From Acestrorhynchus altus (Eukaryota > Chordata > Actinopteri > Characiformes > Acestrorhynchidae): a stretch of DNA of 64,000 nucleotides. The position numbers and the translations under genes were made by a program. Below the pieces are notes generated by a model. The model searched no databases, was not told where the DNA came from, and was given only the letters and a program-made list of their open reading frames with translations. Positions 1-15,634 of the stretch are shown in pieces (position 1 is the first letter of the stretch; each line of letters starts with the position of its first letter). Location: positions 680,680 to 744,679 of the forward strand of contig CM067509.1 in NCBI GenBank assembly GCA_034509495.1. The letters are read 5' to 3'.

Positions 1-240
1 ACTAGAGGCGTATTTTTCTCTGAATGATGGTCTGACAGTGAGGGACTGTCACAGAGGGCAGTAGTATCCAGCTGGAGACTTGCATTACAGCACCCTCATC
101 CTCCTCTCAGTCCCTCACAGTCAAACCCACATTATCATTCCTGTGGAAGTACGTCTCTAGTGGTCCATTTCAGAATTACAGTCACACTTTCCAGTCCTAT
201 CGAGAGCATTGTAATGACATTATTAAATAAAGTGAACATA
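1..240 (+). other. Possible 3' end of an upstream transcript
   Basis: The first 240 bases are less AT-rich than what follows and end in an AATAAA hexamer near 226-231. No open frame with coding character is visible. It could be the 3' UTR of a gene lying left of the window, or ordinary intergenic DNA. Confidence 0.15.
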
Positions 241-635
241 TTAAAATGTAATGCTGCTTTCCAGTGCAAAGTGTGGTGAACAAAACAAACTATGTGTTTT
301 GTGCATGTTATTTATGAATTGTGAAATGGGCATTGTACTTAAATGCTTGCTATATATCAAGCTAATTTTTGGTCTATTTAAAATACAATACAACAATCCA
401 CCATTAGAACAAAATCAGATGAGTGCTTCAGTTTTACTTTCAAATTGACTGGGGGACAGCTACGTTTTCTTTGCTCATTGTATTGTGTTTTAAAATAGTT
501 TAAAGCACTCGTTGTAACTACCTGTTAAGTTGAGATATATTTCACAATTGTGAGCCAGTGAATGTGAGCAAGTCTTTAAATATGTGTGGCAGGTTAAAGG
601 AATTGGATAATGTACGGTATTTAGTAACAATTAAC

Positions 636-786
636 TACTGTATTTTCCGGACTATAAGCCGCTACTTTTTTCCCTCACTTTAAACCATGCAGCTTATAAT
701 GAGGTGCAGCTTTTTCTTCTTATACATGTTATTTTCCAGGGTGTGGCTTATAGTCCGGTGCGGCTTATAGTCCAGAAAATACGGTA
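636..786. mobile_element. Palindromic MITE, about 151 bp
   Basis: The ends are inverted copies: left TACTGTATTTTCCGGACTAT, and the right end read on the minus strand TACCGTATTTTCTGGACTAT, both continuing AAGCCGC. The centre repeats the 'GCTTATAGTCCGG' motif. It is a nonautonomous DNA element of a type common in vertebrate genomes. No clear target-site duplication is seen and the superfamily is not assigned. Confidence 0.7.
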
Positions 787-3060
787 AGCTACAACTTCTG
801 CACTTCACACTTGTGTGCATGTGAGAGAGAATTCATTACTCCAGTACTGTAACAGTTAAATTGTACATTATTGTTTCATTTATTATGATTTATTGAATTT
901 ATTGTTTTGGCAATGTTTGCTGTTTATGGAAGCCTCATCCATGTGAATAGAGCTAGAGAAAATGTCAGTTTAATCATTTATAATCAAATACAAAGTATTC
1001 CAGTACTAAGATGTGTTTATCTCACTTACCTTAAAGCCACTAAAGAACACTTATAATGCTTTGCAAGGTTTTATGTAATAAAACAAACTTTCTTTCAAAT
1101 GCACTATTAAAACAGATTTTCTTAAAGCCAATAAAGAGTACTATAATACTCTATAAGCCAATATATATTGAATATAGTGAAATTTCCTTTTCACTTAAAA
1201 GGCATTTAAAAACACACTTTTCTTAAAGCCAGTAATGACCTCAGATTTTTATACTTTATAGATTATTAATACTTAATTTGAGAAAACAAAGCTGTATGTT
1301 ATAACATTATAACTTGTAATGCATAAAGTGAACCAAAGCAGTTTTAGTGCATTGCAACATTAATATGTACATTGTTCTCATGAACAGATATCATAATGCA
1401 TTATGAAACCTCTCTTTATAACATCACACACTCATACTTTAGAAGGTGTTTCGAAAAGAATGTATTTTCCATTATAAACACAAGTGATGTACTGAAAACT
1501 CAAGAAGCGATAAAAAGAAAATATGTTTTTGAGGACCTTATATAACTTATTTGACTTGGCCTGACACTGCTATGAGCCACACATTTCAGTAAGTTTCAGT
1601 AAATATACTATTAATCAAATTCACAGTAATGAATACAAGCTGTCATTTGGAGAATAAACAAATCTTTCATCTTATCCATTATTTTTCCATTGCTTCAGCA
1701 TTAGTTCACACTATTGTTCACACATCGTACATAGAAATCATTAGTGCACAGCAGGCTAAATGGTTCAAACAATGGTTTTAAACAGTTAAATCATCAAACT
1801 GGAAGGCTGCCTTCTTAATGAAAGCAAACACACAAATGCACTGCACAGTATACGTTCAGAGAATTCATTTTTAATAACTTTCCTAATGTGTATACAATGT
1901 AAACTGGAAGTCATATCATGTTTAAAAAGGTAAAAGGTAGAAATTGGGTTAAAATATAAAGATGATAGAAATAGAACACATTAGCCTCATAATAACATGA
2001 CAAAAAAAGAAGAAAAGAAAAAATCTGATATCCAGGGATTTGTTAACTTAACAGCTATCAAATTGAATTGAATTTCTCTTTCATATTTTTGCTGTATCTG
2101 CTAGGTGGGATTTCCAATTTCAAAATGTCCAAGTAAAAAAAAAAAAAAAGGAAATTCAAATTAAATAAGTAGGCCCAGTTACTCCCCTAGGCTAAGCTTT
2201 AAGGTCTGAACCCACATAATGAATGCTGGCACCATGACTCACCACTGCCCTCTGGCAGGCTTATAAGAGATTTTCTTCAGCTACAAGATGGCTTAGTATG
2301 AGATTTAATATTTTTTTTGTCTGTTCATACGTCCAAAAGTGACTTTTTCCTGTTTAATGTATATAAATTGAAACATATAAGCACATTGTTCTACAGTTAG
2401 AGTTTCAACATGAATAAGTTGAAACATAACTGCACATTATACTGTGCTCTTTCTTGGAGTAATGAGTAATTTCAGCCACAAACATCTGGTTCTGCTTGAC
2501 ATGCCAAGGCCCTACTCTCCCAGGCTTCTTGAACCATCTGGCAAAGACTGTGGAAAAAATGGCTCACTTAGCACTGTCTTTACTGCACAGAGGGTGTGAT
2601 TTTACCACCATACAAAAGGCTAAACAAAATGTAGTTAATCAAAAAGCATATGGTTGCTCCAGCAATTAAAACAAGTAGACCAGGAATAACTACTAATGTT
2701 CACCATTAAACCTTGGAAAATGAATCCCATTTTTAACAGGCACTAATATATTATACTTTCTTTTGCATTTGAAAGTACTATATCCCACTCAGAAAAATAT
2801 GTGCATACTTTATCTTTATCGTGCATTTTTCTGCATAGCCTGCTGCTGCATTCAGGAATTCAACCCCTCCCTCTCTCACACCCATTTCCAGATGTACATG
2901 TCTTTTCTAACTTTCTCCATAATCAACATTTTTTTAAACCATCCAATTTTAATGCATATTTAAAAAAAAATAGTACATGTTTGCTTACCTTGAGTAAAAA
3001 GTGGTGTATTCCACAGATTTTTTAGAGGAGCTAAAATTCTGCAAAATAACAAAACTTCTT
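787..3060. other. AT-rich intergenic DNA, no gene seen
   Basis: There are no convincing exons. A loosely repeated motif 'CTTAAAGCCA' recurs near 1031, 1119 and 1222, about 90-105 bp apart, suggesting an old degenerate tandem array. A 15-bp A-run lies near 2136-2150. Confidence 0.4.
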
Positions 3061-3082
3061 ATTCTAGGTCATTGTCTTTCTG

Positions 3083-3361
3083 ATGTTTCCCATTGGTGAG
3101 CCGAAGAGTAAAAGTGAGTCCAAGAGAAGGTTAATGGCACTAAGGAGCCTATCTGAGACACTACAGTGGGACGCTGAGCAGCACACCCAGCTGTGTGTTC
3201 TCCAAAGGAGAAGTGGCAGAGGCTCCGAGCCTGAAACAGGACACACTCACAGAAATCTGGAGCACCGCCACATATATTTTTTCAGCACCTCCCTCTTTCT
3301 TGTGAGGGGAGTTGCAGAAATGGAAAAGAGGGGGAAAGCCAGAGAAGAGTCTTACAAATAA
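3083..3361 (+). other. Unassigned 92-codon open frame with exon-like context
   Basis: An acceptor-like TTATTCTAG precedes an open frame reading 'MFPIGEPKSKSESKRRLMAL' and 'RSLSETLQWDAEQHTQLC'. Local GC content is higher than the flanks and the 5' part is charged. I do not recognise the protein. It may be a terminal exon, a retrocopy fragment or chance; the 3' half becomes low-complexity. Confidence 0.2.
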
Positions 3362-3489
3362 GAAACAGACCTACAAGGCTACAGATGGGATGAGGGCGAT
3401 GTCACCTATCAAAGACTTAAAATTAGGAGCCATTTTTTATAAAATGTTTACTTATTGAAACAATATTTTCCACAAGTTGAACAGGTAGC

Positions 3490-3720
3490 TAAACTTCAAG
3501 GTCAGGTCAAGTTTATTTAAACAATGCATGTTATCACAAACTACCTTTCCAGATATCAGGGTTTGAGCCCCCAGTGTGCATGCCAGAGGTAACAGGGACA
3601 TAGACCCTTGAGTGGAAGTATGAACAAAAGACAATATACATGTCTTTAATTTGCATTTTAGTAGCATTAACAGCCAATACAAGACTTTATAGACTGTATT
3701 CTCCATGTCCCTGCCCATAA
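3490..3720 (-). mobile_element. 3' end of an L2-type LINE, degenerate
   Basis: 'TCAGGTCAAGTTTATTTAAA' and the following 'GTTTGAGCCCCCAGTGTGCATG' stretch resemble, in reverse, the terminal noncoding segment of fish L2-type LINEs, which end in 'AATAAATTTGACTTGA'. No coding part is retained. Confidence 0.4.
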
Positions 3721-4499
3721 AAAGTAGTCCAAAAGACTTGTAACATATAATTGTCCATTCAATTTATGACCTTACAAATAAATGCAATCAAATTCTTACA
3801 GTAATGCTCCAGAATGAAGTAGAAAGCCTGGCTGGGACAAGTAGAGACAGTTACTCCAGGAAAAGTAGAATAAACTCTTTTTAATATCCTTGATTTTCCA
3901 AGCAACAAGATAAACTACAATGTTAAAACTTTGGGGAGACAAAAACTTGGCAAAGAACAAATAAGAGACAGGGCATATAAAAAAAATGAAAAGATAAGAG
4001 ATGTTTCATCAAGCAGAGAATACAGTGCCACTATCCCTAGGGCAGAAATCAGGGACCTGGTGTACCTTAATGCTGCTGAATGAAAAGAAAATGGTGTGCA
4101 CCATTTTTTTGGAGATGCAGTGGATTTGTTTTTTGCTATATGTTGTAAAATTAAATTGAATTTTTTTCTTACGTTGTATTCACTATAGTTTTAGGACATT
4201 TACTGTTTACTGAAAATAACACAACAGGTATGGTCAGGTAAACGGGAACATGATTTAGTTACATTTTGTTTCTAAGACTTTTATTTTTGTTTTAAGTCTA
4301 AAATAACTTCAGTTGAAGGTTAGATTTATTTTTATTTGGTTTGTCAAAAACGTTTCTTCTTATTGATTGGCAAAGTCCAATCTCCCCCCATAACATCCAT
4401 CAGGTTTTATCATTTCTGAAGCAGATTAAGGTAAATAAAGCTTTCAAAGTTAATACAAGCATAGGACCAACTTACCTGTGCTTTGCACACCACACTCAC

Positions 4500-5220
4500 A
4501 CACACCTAGCAAAAACTTCCAACCATCTGGAATACCATAGCAACCACCTAGCAACACCTCAACAACCACCTAAAATACCATAGCATTAGTGTAGCAACAC
4601 CACAGCAACCACCTGGGTTACCACAGCAACCACTTACCAGAATCTTTTCTGTTCTGGCACCAAAATGGTGGAATGAAACGCAGACTGAAGACCCAACTGT
4701 TTCAGCTAAAGGCTAATGCTAACATATTGCTGAATTCACTCTTTAGAGAATAAACTGGACCTTCAGAGGATGATTGTTTCCAAGGAGATGAAGAACAACT
4801 CCAGATTGACAGTTGGCTGCTTTTCTGCTTGGACTGCAACCTGGGGGGTGGGGGTCAGATTAGGGATGGGGGGTTGGGGTGGAGCTTATAGGTTGATGTA
4901 AACAAAGGTTGGTGCACAAACTTCTTCGGGTCGACCACACTATTTACCTCGTGAGTTTACGGTGGTGTTCATTACTGCTTACATACCACCAGAAGTTAAA
5001 GCTAATGATGCACTGAAGTAGCTATATGACAGCCCCCACCTGAGACATTCGGGGAGAGTAAGTGCGACCTTGATTTCATTATTTTGTTCCACCTCATGTA
5101 CCACATTTGATGTGAATGAAAATAAAGTATCCTTGAATCCTTGCACTGTCTAGCAACACCATAGCAACCATGTGGGATGGTAGAGCAACCATCTAGCAAG
5201 TCTGTAGCAACCACATTCGA
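4500..5220. repeat. 'AGCAACCACCTAGCAACACC' minisatellite split by a LINE mosaic
   Basis: Degenerate units of 'CCATAGCAACCACCTAGCAA' type run from about 4500 to 4640 and resume at 5148-5213. Between them are three LINE-derived scraps: 'GGCACCAAAATGGTGGAATG' (the L2 C-terminal 'LAPKWWNE' region) near 4655; an endonuclease fragment reading 'YLPREFTVVFITAYIPPEVK' near 4936-5000; and a LINE 3' tail 'GATGTGAATGAAAATAAAGT' near 5110. Confidence 0.6.
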
Positions 5221-5344
5221 TCACTGTTCATATGCACCACACACTTTGACAAGCCAACTCAAAATTATTTCATAAACATTCTATTTTTATTTTTATACTG
5301 TCAGTGTGAGATAATTAACTACAATGATATTTTTGGAAGCATTG

Positions 5345-7440
5345 ATTCTTATAAAGTCAAATTTATTGTCACATCACATTATATAGATGTAAAGGTGTAT
5401 GAAAAACAGTGCAAGTCACTCACAGTAGTAAAACAGATGCATAAAAACAGGATAAGAAAGTAAAAATAAAGAATATACCTATGTGTAATATAAACAGATT
5501 ACACTATACATATATTATTGCACTGTGGAAGTTCTGTGTAGGTAGAAACTATAAAAATGTTTGCATCATATTCACATGTGCACTGGGTATAGAATTAAAT
5601 GTAGCTGTAGTGTGAGAAGGTAGTGGGAGAGTCTTTGGTGGGTGCAGTGTAACTGAGCAGTTAGTTGCTGGTCCAGAAGTAAGTTAAGTGTAGCTGCAGA
5701 CAGAGTTTATGAGATGTGAAGGTATGATAGTGTGATAAAACAGGTGAGATGGGCTGTGACTAGCTGTGGAGGAAGAGGCTGCTTTGGAACCAGCTGATTT
5801 TGGTCCTCAAACTACCTCTGGGCAGCTTTGAGAACAGGCAGTGGCTTGGGTGGGTGGAGTTCATTATAATACTCCTGATCTTCTTCAGAAAGCAGCTGGT
5901 ATATAAATCTAGAAGTTTTGAGAGCTGAACCATGATGATGTGCTGCATGGTGCAGTGCAGGTCCCATACCAGGTGGTCATGCAGCCCATCAAGATGCTCT
6001 CCATTGTGGAGGTGTAGAACATTGTTAGGATGCAGGAACATCTTCAGATGTAAACACCAAGGAACTTGATGCTGCTGATGCTCTCCACAGTGGGCCCATT
6101 GATGGAGACAGGAGAGTACTCCCTCCTCTGCTTCCCGAAGTCACTCTTAGCTTCTTGGTCTTGCTGACACTTAGAGAAAGGTTGTTTCTGAAGGATGCCT
6201 CTCTGTAGGCTGCTTCATTTTCACTGGAGATCAGGCCTATAATTGTTATGTTGTCAGCAAATTTGACAATGATATTGGAAATGTGTCTGGCTGTGCAGTC
6301 AGATATAGGACAGGAGAATACAGGAGTGGGCTGAGTACACAGCCCTGAAGGGGTCCGGTGTTTAGGGTCAGTAAAGAGGATGTGTTTCTGCCCATCCTCA
6401 TTACCTAGCTGCACAGAGAGTTGTTCAGATTGAGGTTCTGGAGGTTCATGGGAAGGATGGTGTTGAAAGTTGGACTACATGCCACAAACAACATTCTCAC
6501 ATTCATCTTCTTTTTGTCCAGTTGGGAGAAGACATGGTTCAGAGTGAGGACAATTGCATTGTCAGTGAATCTGTTCGGCTTGTATGCAAAGTGCAGTGGG
6601 TACAAGGTGGCAGGCAGTGAGGAGCAGATATAGTCTTTTACCAGTATCTCAAAGCAATTGCTTATGACAGAGGTCAGAGCAACCAGGAATCAGTCATTAA
6701 GGCAAGTGATGCTGGATGTTTTCAGAACAGGTATGTTGGAGGCCAGTTTGGAACATGCTGGCATGACTAAGAGGGAGAAAGATGTGTTAAAATGACTGTG
6801 TAGACTCCTGTTAACTGATCTGCACATGCTTTAAGCACACACCTCAGAATGTCATCTAGAGCACAGGGTCTGATTGGTCCAACCAGCGCTGGACCTCCTT
6901 GATGATGGGTGGCTCCCATTTCACTTTTAATCTATAGGTCAGGTATAGAGCGGGAAACCACATCCAGAGCCACAGTGGTCCAGCTTTTGTGTTTTCCTCA
7001 TAGTGCACGTGATGTGTTGGAAATAGGTTGGGGTGACTTTCTTCAGGTTGGCTTTATTGAAGTCTCTGACAATGGTGAATGCAGCCTGTGGGCACATAGT
7101 TTCCTGTTTGCTGATTGCCTTGTGCACTTTCCCAAAAGTCCACTCCTGCGGTGTGTGGATTTATGTACACAGTGACAGCCACAACCCTTGAAATTTCCAT
7201 GGGAAGCCAAACTGCTCTGCACAACACGATCAGATATTCCAGGTTTGGGGAGCAGAAAGGCTCAATCAAAGACTCAAAGTGTACATTCCTCCAATCAGAC
7301 CAGGCATTATTGATCAGAAGATATACACCTCCTCCTTTACTCTTCCCTGAAAGCCCTTTAGTTCTGTCCACACAATGCAGAGAGAACCCAGCAGACTTAA
7401 TGGCTTCATTAGGTATCTCTGCCAACATCCATGTCTCTAC
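5345..7440 (-). mobile_element. Decayed CR1/jockey-type LINE, reverse orientation
   Basis: Read on the minus strand this is an endonuclease-reverse transcriptase LINE with many breaks. The endonuclease part (7430-6940) has 'GGGVYLLINNAW', 'LPMEISRVVAVTVYI' and 'AAFTIVRDFNKANLKKVTP', the last corresponding to a GDFNHANL motif with its G changed to R. Sequence between endonuclease and RT is deleted or scrambled. The RT part (6605-6090) has 'PLHFAYKPNRFTDNAI', 'IIVKFADNITIIGLIS' (catalytic FADD changed to FADN) and 'NNLSLSVSKTK'. The 3' tail ends near 5345 with 'ACAATAAATTTGACTTTATA'. It cannot be active. The finer family name (Rex1, L2 or another) is not assigned. Confidence 0.8.
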
Positions 7441-7509
7441 GAAGCAGATAATACAGCAGTCCGTGCTTGAAGTTAGCTCAGTTTATTGCCCAGATACTGT
7501 ACATTAGAC

Positions 7510-8125
7510 AGTAGTATGCTGGGTAAAAGCAGGTGGTTGTCTTTGTTGATTGTCTGAGCCTGATCAGAATACTGGCAGTCCTGCGGGTGCGTGGCTGGGT
7601 GGCTCAGATTTATGGAGGTGTTTACAAACAAAGGATCTGCATCATAAGTCCGGTTGGCGATGTGTGATCATCAATGTGATTTCTAGAAATGTTTGACAGT
7701 TGTGGATGAGGGTGCTGACAACATTCCGTACAATAAAAGTGACAAACAAAATTAACAAGAACTACAAAAACAGAGCAAATGCTTTACATTTTCGGTTTTT
7801 ATTTGTTGTTGTTTTTTGTTATCTAATATGTTGTAAGTTTTTTAATTCTAATATGTATGCCATGACTGAGGCAGAGTAATTCATTGGCTCAGTTGAAGCA
7901 TGTACTGGATGGCCTTAAGAGTCAAGTTCAGTACAGAAAGTATACCAGCTTAATAAATGTAATTGAATTTATTTATGTTATTTAATTCAATTATTTATGA
8001 AGATTTGGTGTTAATTAAGCTCACATTCTAAAGTTTGTTTCCATATTTAAAAAAACTACTAACATAAATTTTTGCACATAGTTTGGTTGTGTTGTAACCA
8101 GGTACCTGCAACCTGACCACCCTGG
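7510..8125. other. Intergenic, nothing recognised
   Basis: AT-rich sequence with no coding frame of note. The leftmost part may be the divergent 5' end of the reverse LINE. Confidence 0.4.
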
Positions 8126-8403
8126 ATGTGCAACAATAGTTAAAGAAGTGCAATAATAATGTGCAATACCCCTCCTACTGGACTTTTCATATACTCTCCA
8201 TATTATATATTCTATATTTCTATATTATTTTATTACATTATTATTATCTTCTTCTCTGTCTAAACTGTATTGATGCTGCTTTTTTAATTTTAATTTCCCT
8301 GAGGAAACCCTTCCATTGGGATCAATAAAGTTAATCTTATCTAATCTAATCTAATCTAATCTAATCTAATCTAATCTAATCTAATCTAATCTAATCTAAT
8401 CTA
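8126..8403 (+). mobile_element. 5'-truncated LINE 3' end with (TAATC)n tail
   Basis: It begins around 'AAGTGCAATAATAATGTGCA' and contains 'CCCTGAGGAAACCCTTCCAT' and 'GGGATCAATAAAGTTAATC', then an uninterrupted TAATC array at 8331-8403. The same 3' segment with different tails recurs at 48770-49060 and 61300-61780. Confidence 0.7.
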
Positions 8404-9614
8404 AATGTAAATGGTACATAAAATATGATACATGACTGCACTGGAAATGACTTAGAAAACAGAAAGTCCTTCTTTTGCTGAATTAAAAATCAAATCAGGT
8501 ACTGAAGATAAGCTTGTCATTTCCCACAGCAAGCTTGTGTAAATCCAGAGGTGGATAGGTTTTCCAGCTTTGTACCATCTGCAGTATATGCAAGGGCCAA
8601 AGCTTCAATACAATAATCAAGACAGTATGGTGTACATATTCAATTCTCCATCAGGTCCAAAAAATCTGTTGGCCCAAAAAGCATTTAAACTCACAAAGTT
8701 GATATTCATTACATTTAAACAACATTTTAATTAAGCCTTTATGATTCAATATTGATACTGTCTAAATGATCATTTATTCAAACTCAAAATTATACAGTCT
8801 AATAATGTGATATTCTGGATTTCTGTTTTTACGAGTTATAAGCTATGTTGATCATCAAAAACAATTCATTATGTTTGTCATGTATGCCTATATTTCATTT
8901 ACATTTTCCTTTTTCATCTTGCTACAAGCAAGCAAATAAAGCATATTTTATCGCAAAAAAAACAACAATAAAAACAAGTAATGCCTGCAAGGTATAACCA
9001 GTTTCACATCAAAAGTAGTTTTTCTTAATTATAAAAGGTTATATCAGTTATGTTTATGAACAATGTATACAAGCATTGTGGATGACAGTGATAGTGGACC
9101 AAGAGGGAGTTGCAATTAGTTTGTTCAATGAATAAACAAAGTGGTATGGCAATATCATTAATCTAGCTGCTTGTGGAATAATATTAAAGCAAAAATATAA
9201 ATCAGTGCTACTCAACAGAGTATAAAGGGTTGCTGTCTGCATTGTGGAAAAAGGGTCTCTGTTGTGAATGTGCAAGTTATATGGAACCACCAAGGACTGT
9301 TTAATGACACTGTGGCTAGGTGGTCTGGGGGTTGGTAAGCTCTGCTATATACCAGCATCAAAAGGAAGGAGTTGGTATCCTTTGTGTGTTTATGTACCAA
9401 AAGAGTCATAATTCATAGTTAATTATTGTCCATTTTCCAACCTCTTTTAGTCCTTTATATAATACAGCATAGTTGTATTACCCATATACGTAGAGTTGGG
9501 ATTACATGTTTTTTTTGTGATGCAACTAAAATATTTCTGGTTAGCACATTTTGTGTATTATCTTCTACCTGATATATTCTTTCTCTGACTGACAAAGACA
9601 ACCAGACCGCTAAC
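8404..9614. other. Intergenic, nothing recognised
   Basis: Low-GC sequence without coding character or clear repeats. Confidence 0.4.
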
Positions 9615-9672
9615 TAAAAACAAACAAACAAACAAACAAACAAACAAAAAAAACAAAAAAACAAAAAAAAAA
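9615..9672. repeat. (CAAA)n microsatellite
   Basis: There are seven CAAA units followed by A-rich sequence with interspersed C. It may be the tail of an old retroposon, but no body is recognisable upstream. Confidence 0.8.
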
Positions 9673-12505
<2,833 letters not shown>

Positions 12506-13151
12506 GTGGCTATTTTCTCAGTAATCAGGGAAGATGATTGGGAGCCTTGGAACCAGAGCAATATTTCAGAAAGAACTGCTAACATCTATACCAGGAGTCA
12601 GCAACCTTTACCAGATGTGCATAATTGGGAAACAATATGATTTTGGTGGAAACTTTGATATACATTGTTTAAAAGTCTTATTTAACATAAAGTACATTCA
12701 TTTTAAGCTTTATGCTGGACCTGTAGGAAATCAATATAAATATGGAAAAAGGATTTGGATTTTCTTTGATCTCAGGAGCAATTTAATCAAATTTCTCACA
12801 TTTGTTGTGCATCTGTTTTTAAACTGAAATAAACTTTGCTAGTTAAAAATGTTTCATCTCAGATCAAATCTAGCCTTACAGTTTCAAATCAGACACTTTG
12901 ATCATTTTCCTGTTACTCAAAAATGTTTCTTTATTAATCACTTGTTTAATAAGCATGTTTTTTTTATTTAAATTTAAGATCTAACAAAATGGGAAAAGGA
13001 TGCAAATGTTTCCCACAAGGGATGAAGGGAATGTTTTTCTGTTAGTCATGATGTTTGATAATGGAAGAAGAAAAATACATGAATTGTTGCTGTTTTATTG
13101 CACAATTACAAACATGATTTTTTTTTTTCTGTCCTCATATCTTATATGTAG

Positions 13152-13656
13152 GAGCATGCACTGAAGAGACAGGAGGTACTCTTCAGGTGCAGGATGATCA
13201 CATTAGAGATCCAGCTCAAATCAGAGAGAGACAACAGAGAACCAGTTTATGAGGACTGGGATAAAGAGAAGATTGCTTGGAAGAAGGAGAAAGAAATGAT
13301 AGAGGAAGATTGTGAGAGAGAAAGAAAAGATTCAGGCAGTGGCAAACCAGGCTCCAGAGGAGATGATGAAAAAGGTGACGGAGCATTTTGAGCAAGAGGG
13401 GGTGCAGGCCAATGCACAGAGGGCAAGAAGAAATATTGCAAGAGTTGAACATGATGGAAACAAAGAGGAGAAGGTACAGAGAGTTGATCGAGAGTAAGCC
13501 GAAATTCAGACAAAAATTGCAGTGCTGGAGCAGGAGAAGAGGAGGACACTAGAAAGAGAGATGGAGGAGAATGTGGAAAAGATGAGAAGGATGACTCTGG
13601 AATGGTGGAGATGGATGGATGAAGATACATTTGTATATAATGTAAATAGTTTTTAA
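13152..13656 (+). pseudogene. Decayed terminal exon of a Glu/Lys-rich coiled-coil protein
   Basis: A T-rich tract and acceptor TATATGTAG precede an open stretch 'EHALKRQEVLFRCRMITLEI' and 'WDKEKIAWKKEKEMIEEDCE'. A frame change near 13312-13330 moves the coding character to another frame, which reads 'NQAPEEMMKKVTEHFEQEGV' and 'RRNIARVEHDG'. A TAA at 13495 then interrupts a frame that continues 'AEIQTKIAVLEQEKRRTLER' to a stop at 13654-13656. AATAAA follows at 13672. The heptad-like tail resembles C-terminal coiled coils of fish GIMAP- or GBP-type immune GTPases, but no GTPase exon is visible, so the family is a guess. One frameshift plus one stop suggest a pseudogene. Confidence 0.5.
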
Positions 13657-13679
13657 TCGTCATTAATCAATAATAAATG

Positions 13680-14414
13680 AATTTTGTTCATTAAAGTGCT
13701 CATCCCATGATTTTCTTGCATTACAGGGCTGCAACAGCAAGAACACATAACAACTTCATTGATTTTAAGGAAGAGTTTTACAGTTTCTAGAGTGAGATTC
13801 TCTGCTTTAAAGAGTAAAACCTCATTTCCAGCTGAAAAATAAATACAAACATATTATTAGTAAATAATATAAACATTACAAGAGCTATTATATACAGACT
13901 GGTACAGGCAGTGCAAATGATTTCTGTGATGTAAAGTGTTTTTAGTCTTATTAGCAAAAAATGAAGAAAAAAACTAAATATTACAAATGTGGACTTAGGA
14001 TCTTCTCGATCTTCTCAGTTTGCAGGTAAGTGAGGGTGTAGAGAAGGAAAGAAAAGGGCCTTCTTTAAACTGCTGTGTCCATTGATGTTAAACATCTCTT
14101 TACCACACTCTTTACATTTTAACAGCCATAGACTGTTGAGCGTATAATGGAAATTGATCATCACGTGTGTATGTGTAGGTTTATAGGTTTTAATGCTTTA
14201 TATTCATCAGCAGGTGATTATGAAAATGTAAGGATAACTGTCATTCACCTCAGTTGTCCATCTTGAGACCTAAATTTTGAAGAACATTAAGACTAATGTT
14301 CTCATGGTAACAAAATTTCTTTGTGTTGAGATTACTGGACAGACCTTGATTGTCCTGGAGATCACCTGACTTTTCTTTTTTATAATGCATCCATGTATTA
14401 TTGTATAAATTGTT
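13680..14414. other. Intergenic, nothing recognised
   Basis: AT-rich, no coding frame or clear repeat. Confidence 0.4.
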
Positions 14415-15634
14415 TGTAGCCCCTGGTCAAATTTGGTGTTTTGCTTGTATGTTATTTCATAAAATGCCTATGTTTTAAAATGTGTAACATATTTAAAAAC
14501 TGAGTATATGGTTCATGGGTTAAAGTACTGAGTATGAGACTAAGTTTAAAAGTGTTTTGATTGGCTATGAGTGATTGTCATTCATTGTTAGAATCTTCCT
14601 TTCCTGTTGATTGGTGGATTTGTCTGTGTGGGCGGGAGATTTTTTTTTTTTTTTGTAATTTAAATTTTTTTTATTGCTCAGTCAAGTGTTGAGTTGTCAA
14701 CCGGAGAACCCTGATAGTGGGCTGATAAGCCCAGACTGAGAAACGAGGGAAACTCTCTTGGTACTGCCCGAAGTAATGTGATGGTTAGCGTGAAGTTCGG
14801 TTAATGTTAGCCCAGTCTGCTCACATCACCCCAGTTGACTAAAGTTCGCTTCCCCAGTGAACTTAACCAGTGGGACTGGGTTTCAAGTACGAGTGCACTT
14901 CACCTCCACCATCAGCAGATAATGGTCTGAGCGGCCGCAATGCTCAGACTTCCTTTGGCAACGCTGGATTTCCACCCCTCCCATGAGCAGGGTTGCATCT
15001 CTTCACTCTATTCCCCACCAAGGCCCCTGAGTGAGTCGAGAGGGTTGTTTTTTTTTTTGGAGGACTGGGCGCAAAGTGGCCATTTAGTTTGACCACCACT
15101 TTCACAAGCAGCGATTCAGGCCTGCAACGTACACTGACACTCACACACACCAACAAAAATGGGACCCCACATTGATTTGTTTGTGTTTAAGTTTTCTATA
15201 AATAACCCTGAGTCTAAAAATTCTAATAGGAAGTGTGAATTATCAATATATTTTCTTATTTTTGTTTACTGGTTATGTGTACAGAAAGTTCAGGTTTGAG
15301 CGACTGTATTGAGAAAGATCTAGTTCATATTGGTTTGGCTGGTTTTAATAAATATACCAGCTAAGGATAAAGTAATTCCTGGTGTTGTTTTTTATTACTG
15401 TTGTAAGCAGGGTGTTATTTTGTTTAATCTATTGTAGAGTCACACATTTGATGGATTATATGTTATATCCTAGTCCTACTTTAAGTATGGTTATAGCTGA
15501 GGTAGTTCACAGTATTGATCTGTAGTAGTATTTGATCCTGTATTATTTAAGCATTGACTGACAGCTCATTAATTAAAATAATAGAGCACGAACTCACCTC
15601 ATATAGCAGAGCCTAAAGTTAAGGGGACGCTACA
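14415..15634. mobile_element. 1.2-kb insertion-like block with TGTAGC...GCTACA ends
   Basis: The block begins TGTAGC (14415-14420) and ends GCTACA (15629-15634). It is flanked on both sides by TGTT (14411-14414 and 15635-15638), consistent with a 4-bp target duplication. Its middle (14690-15160) is more GC- and CpG-rich than the surroundings. No transposase frame is seen. The matches are short and could be chance. Confidence 0.35.
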
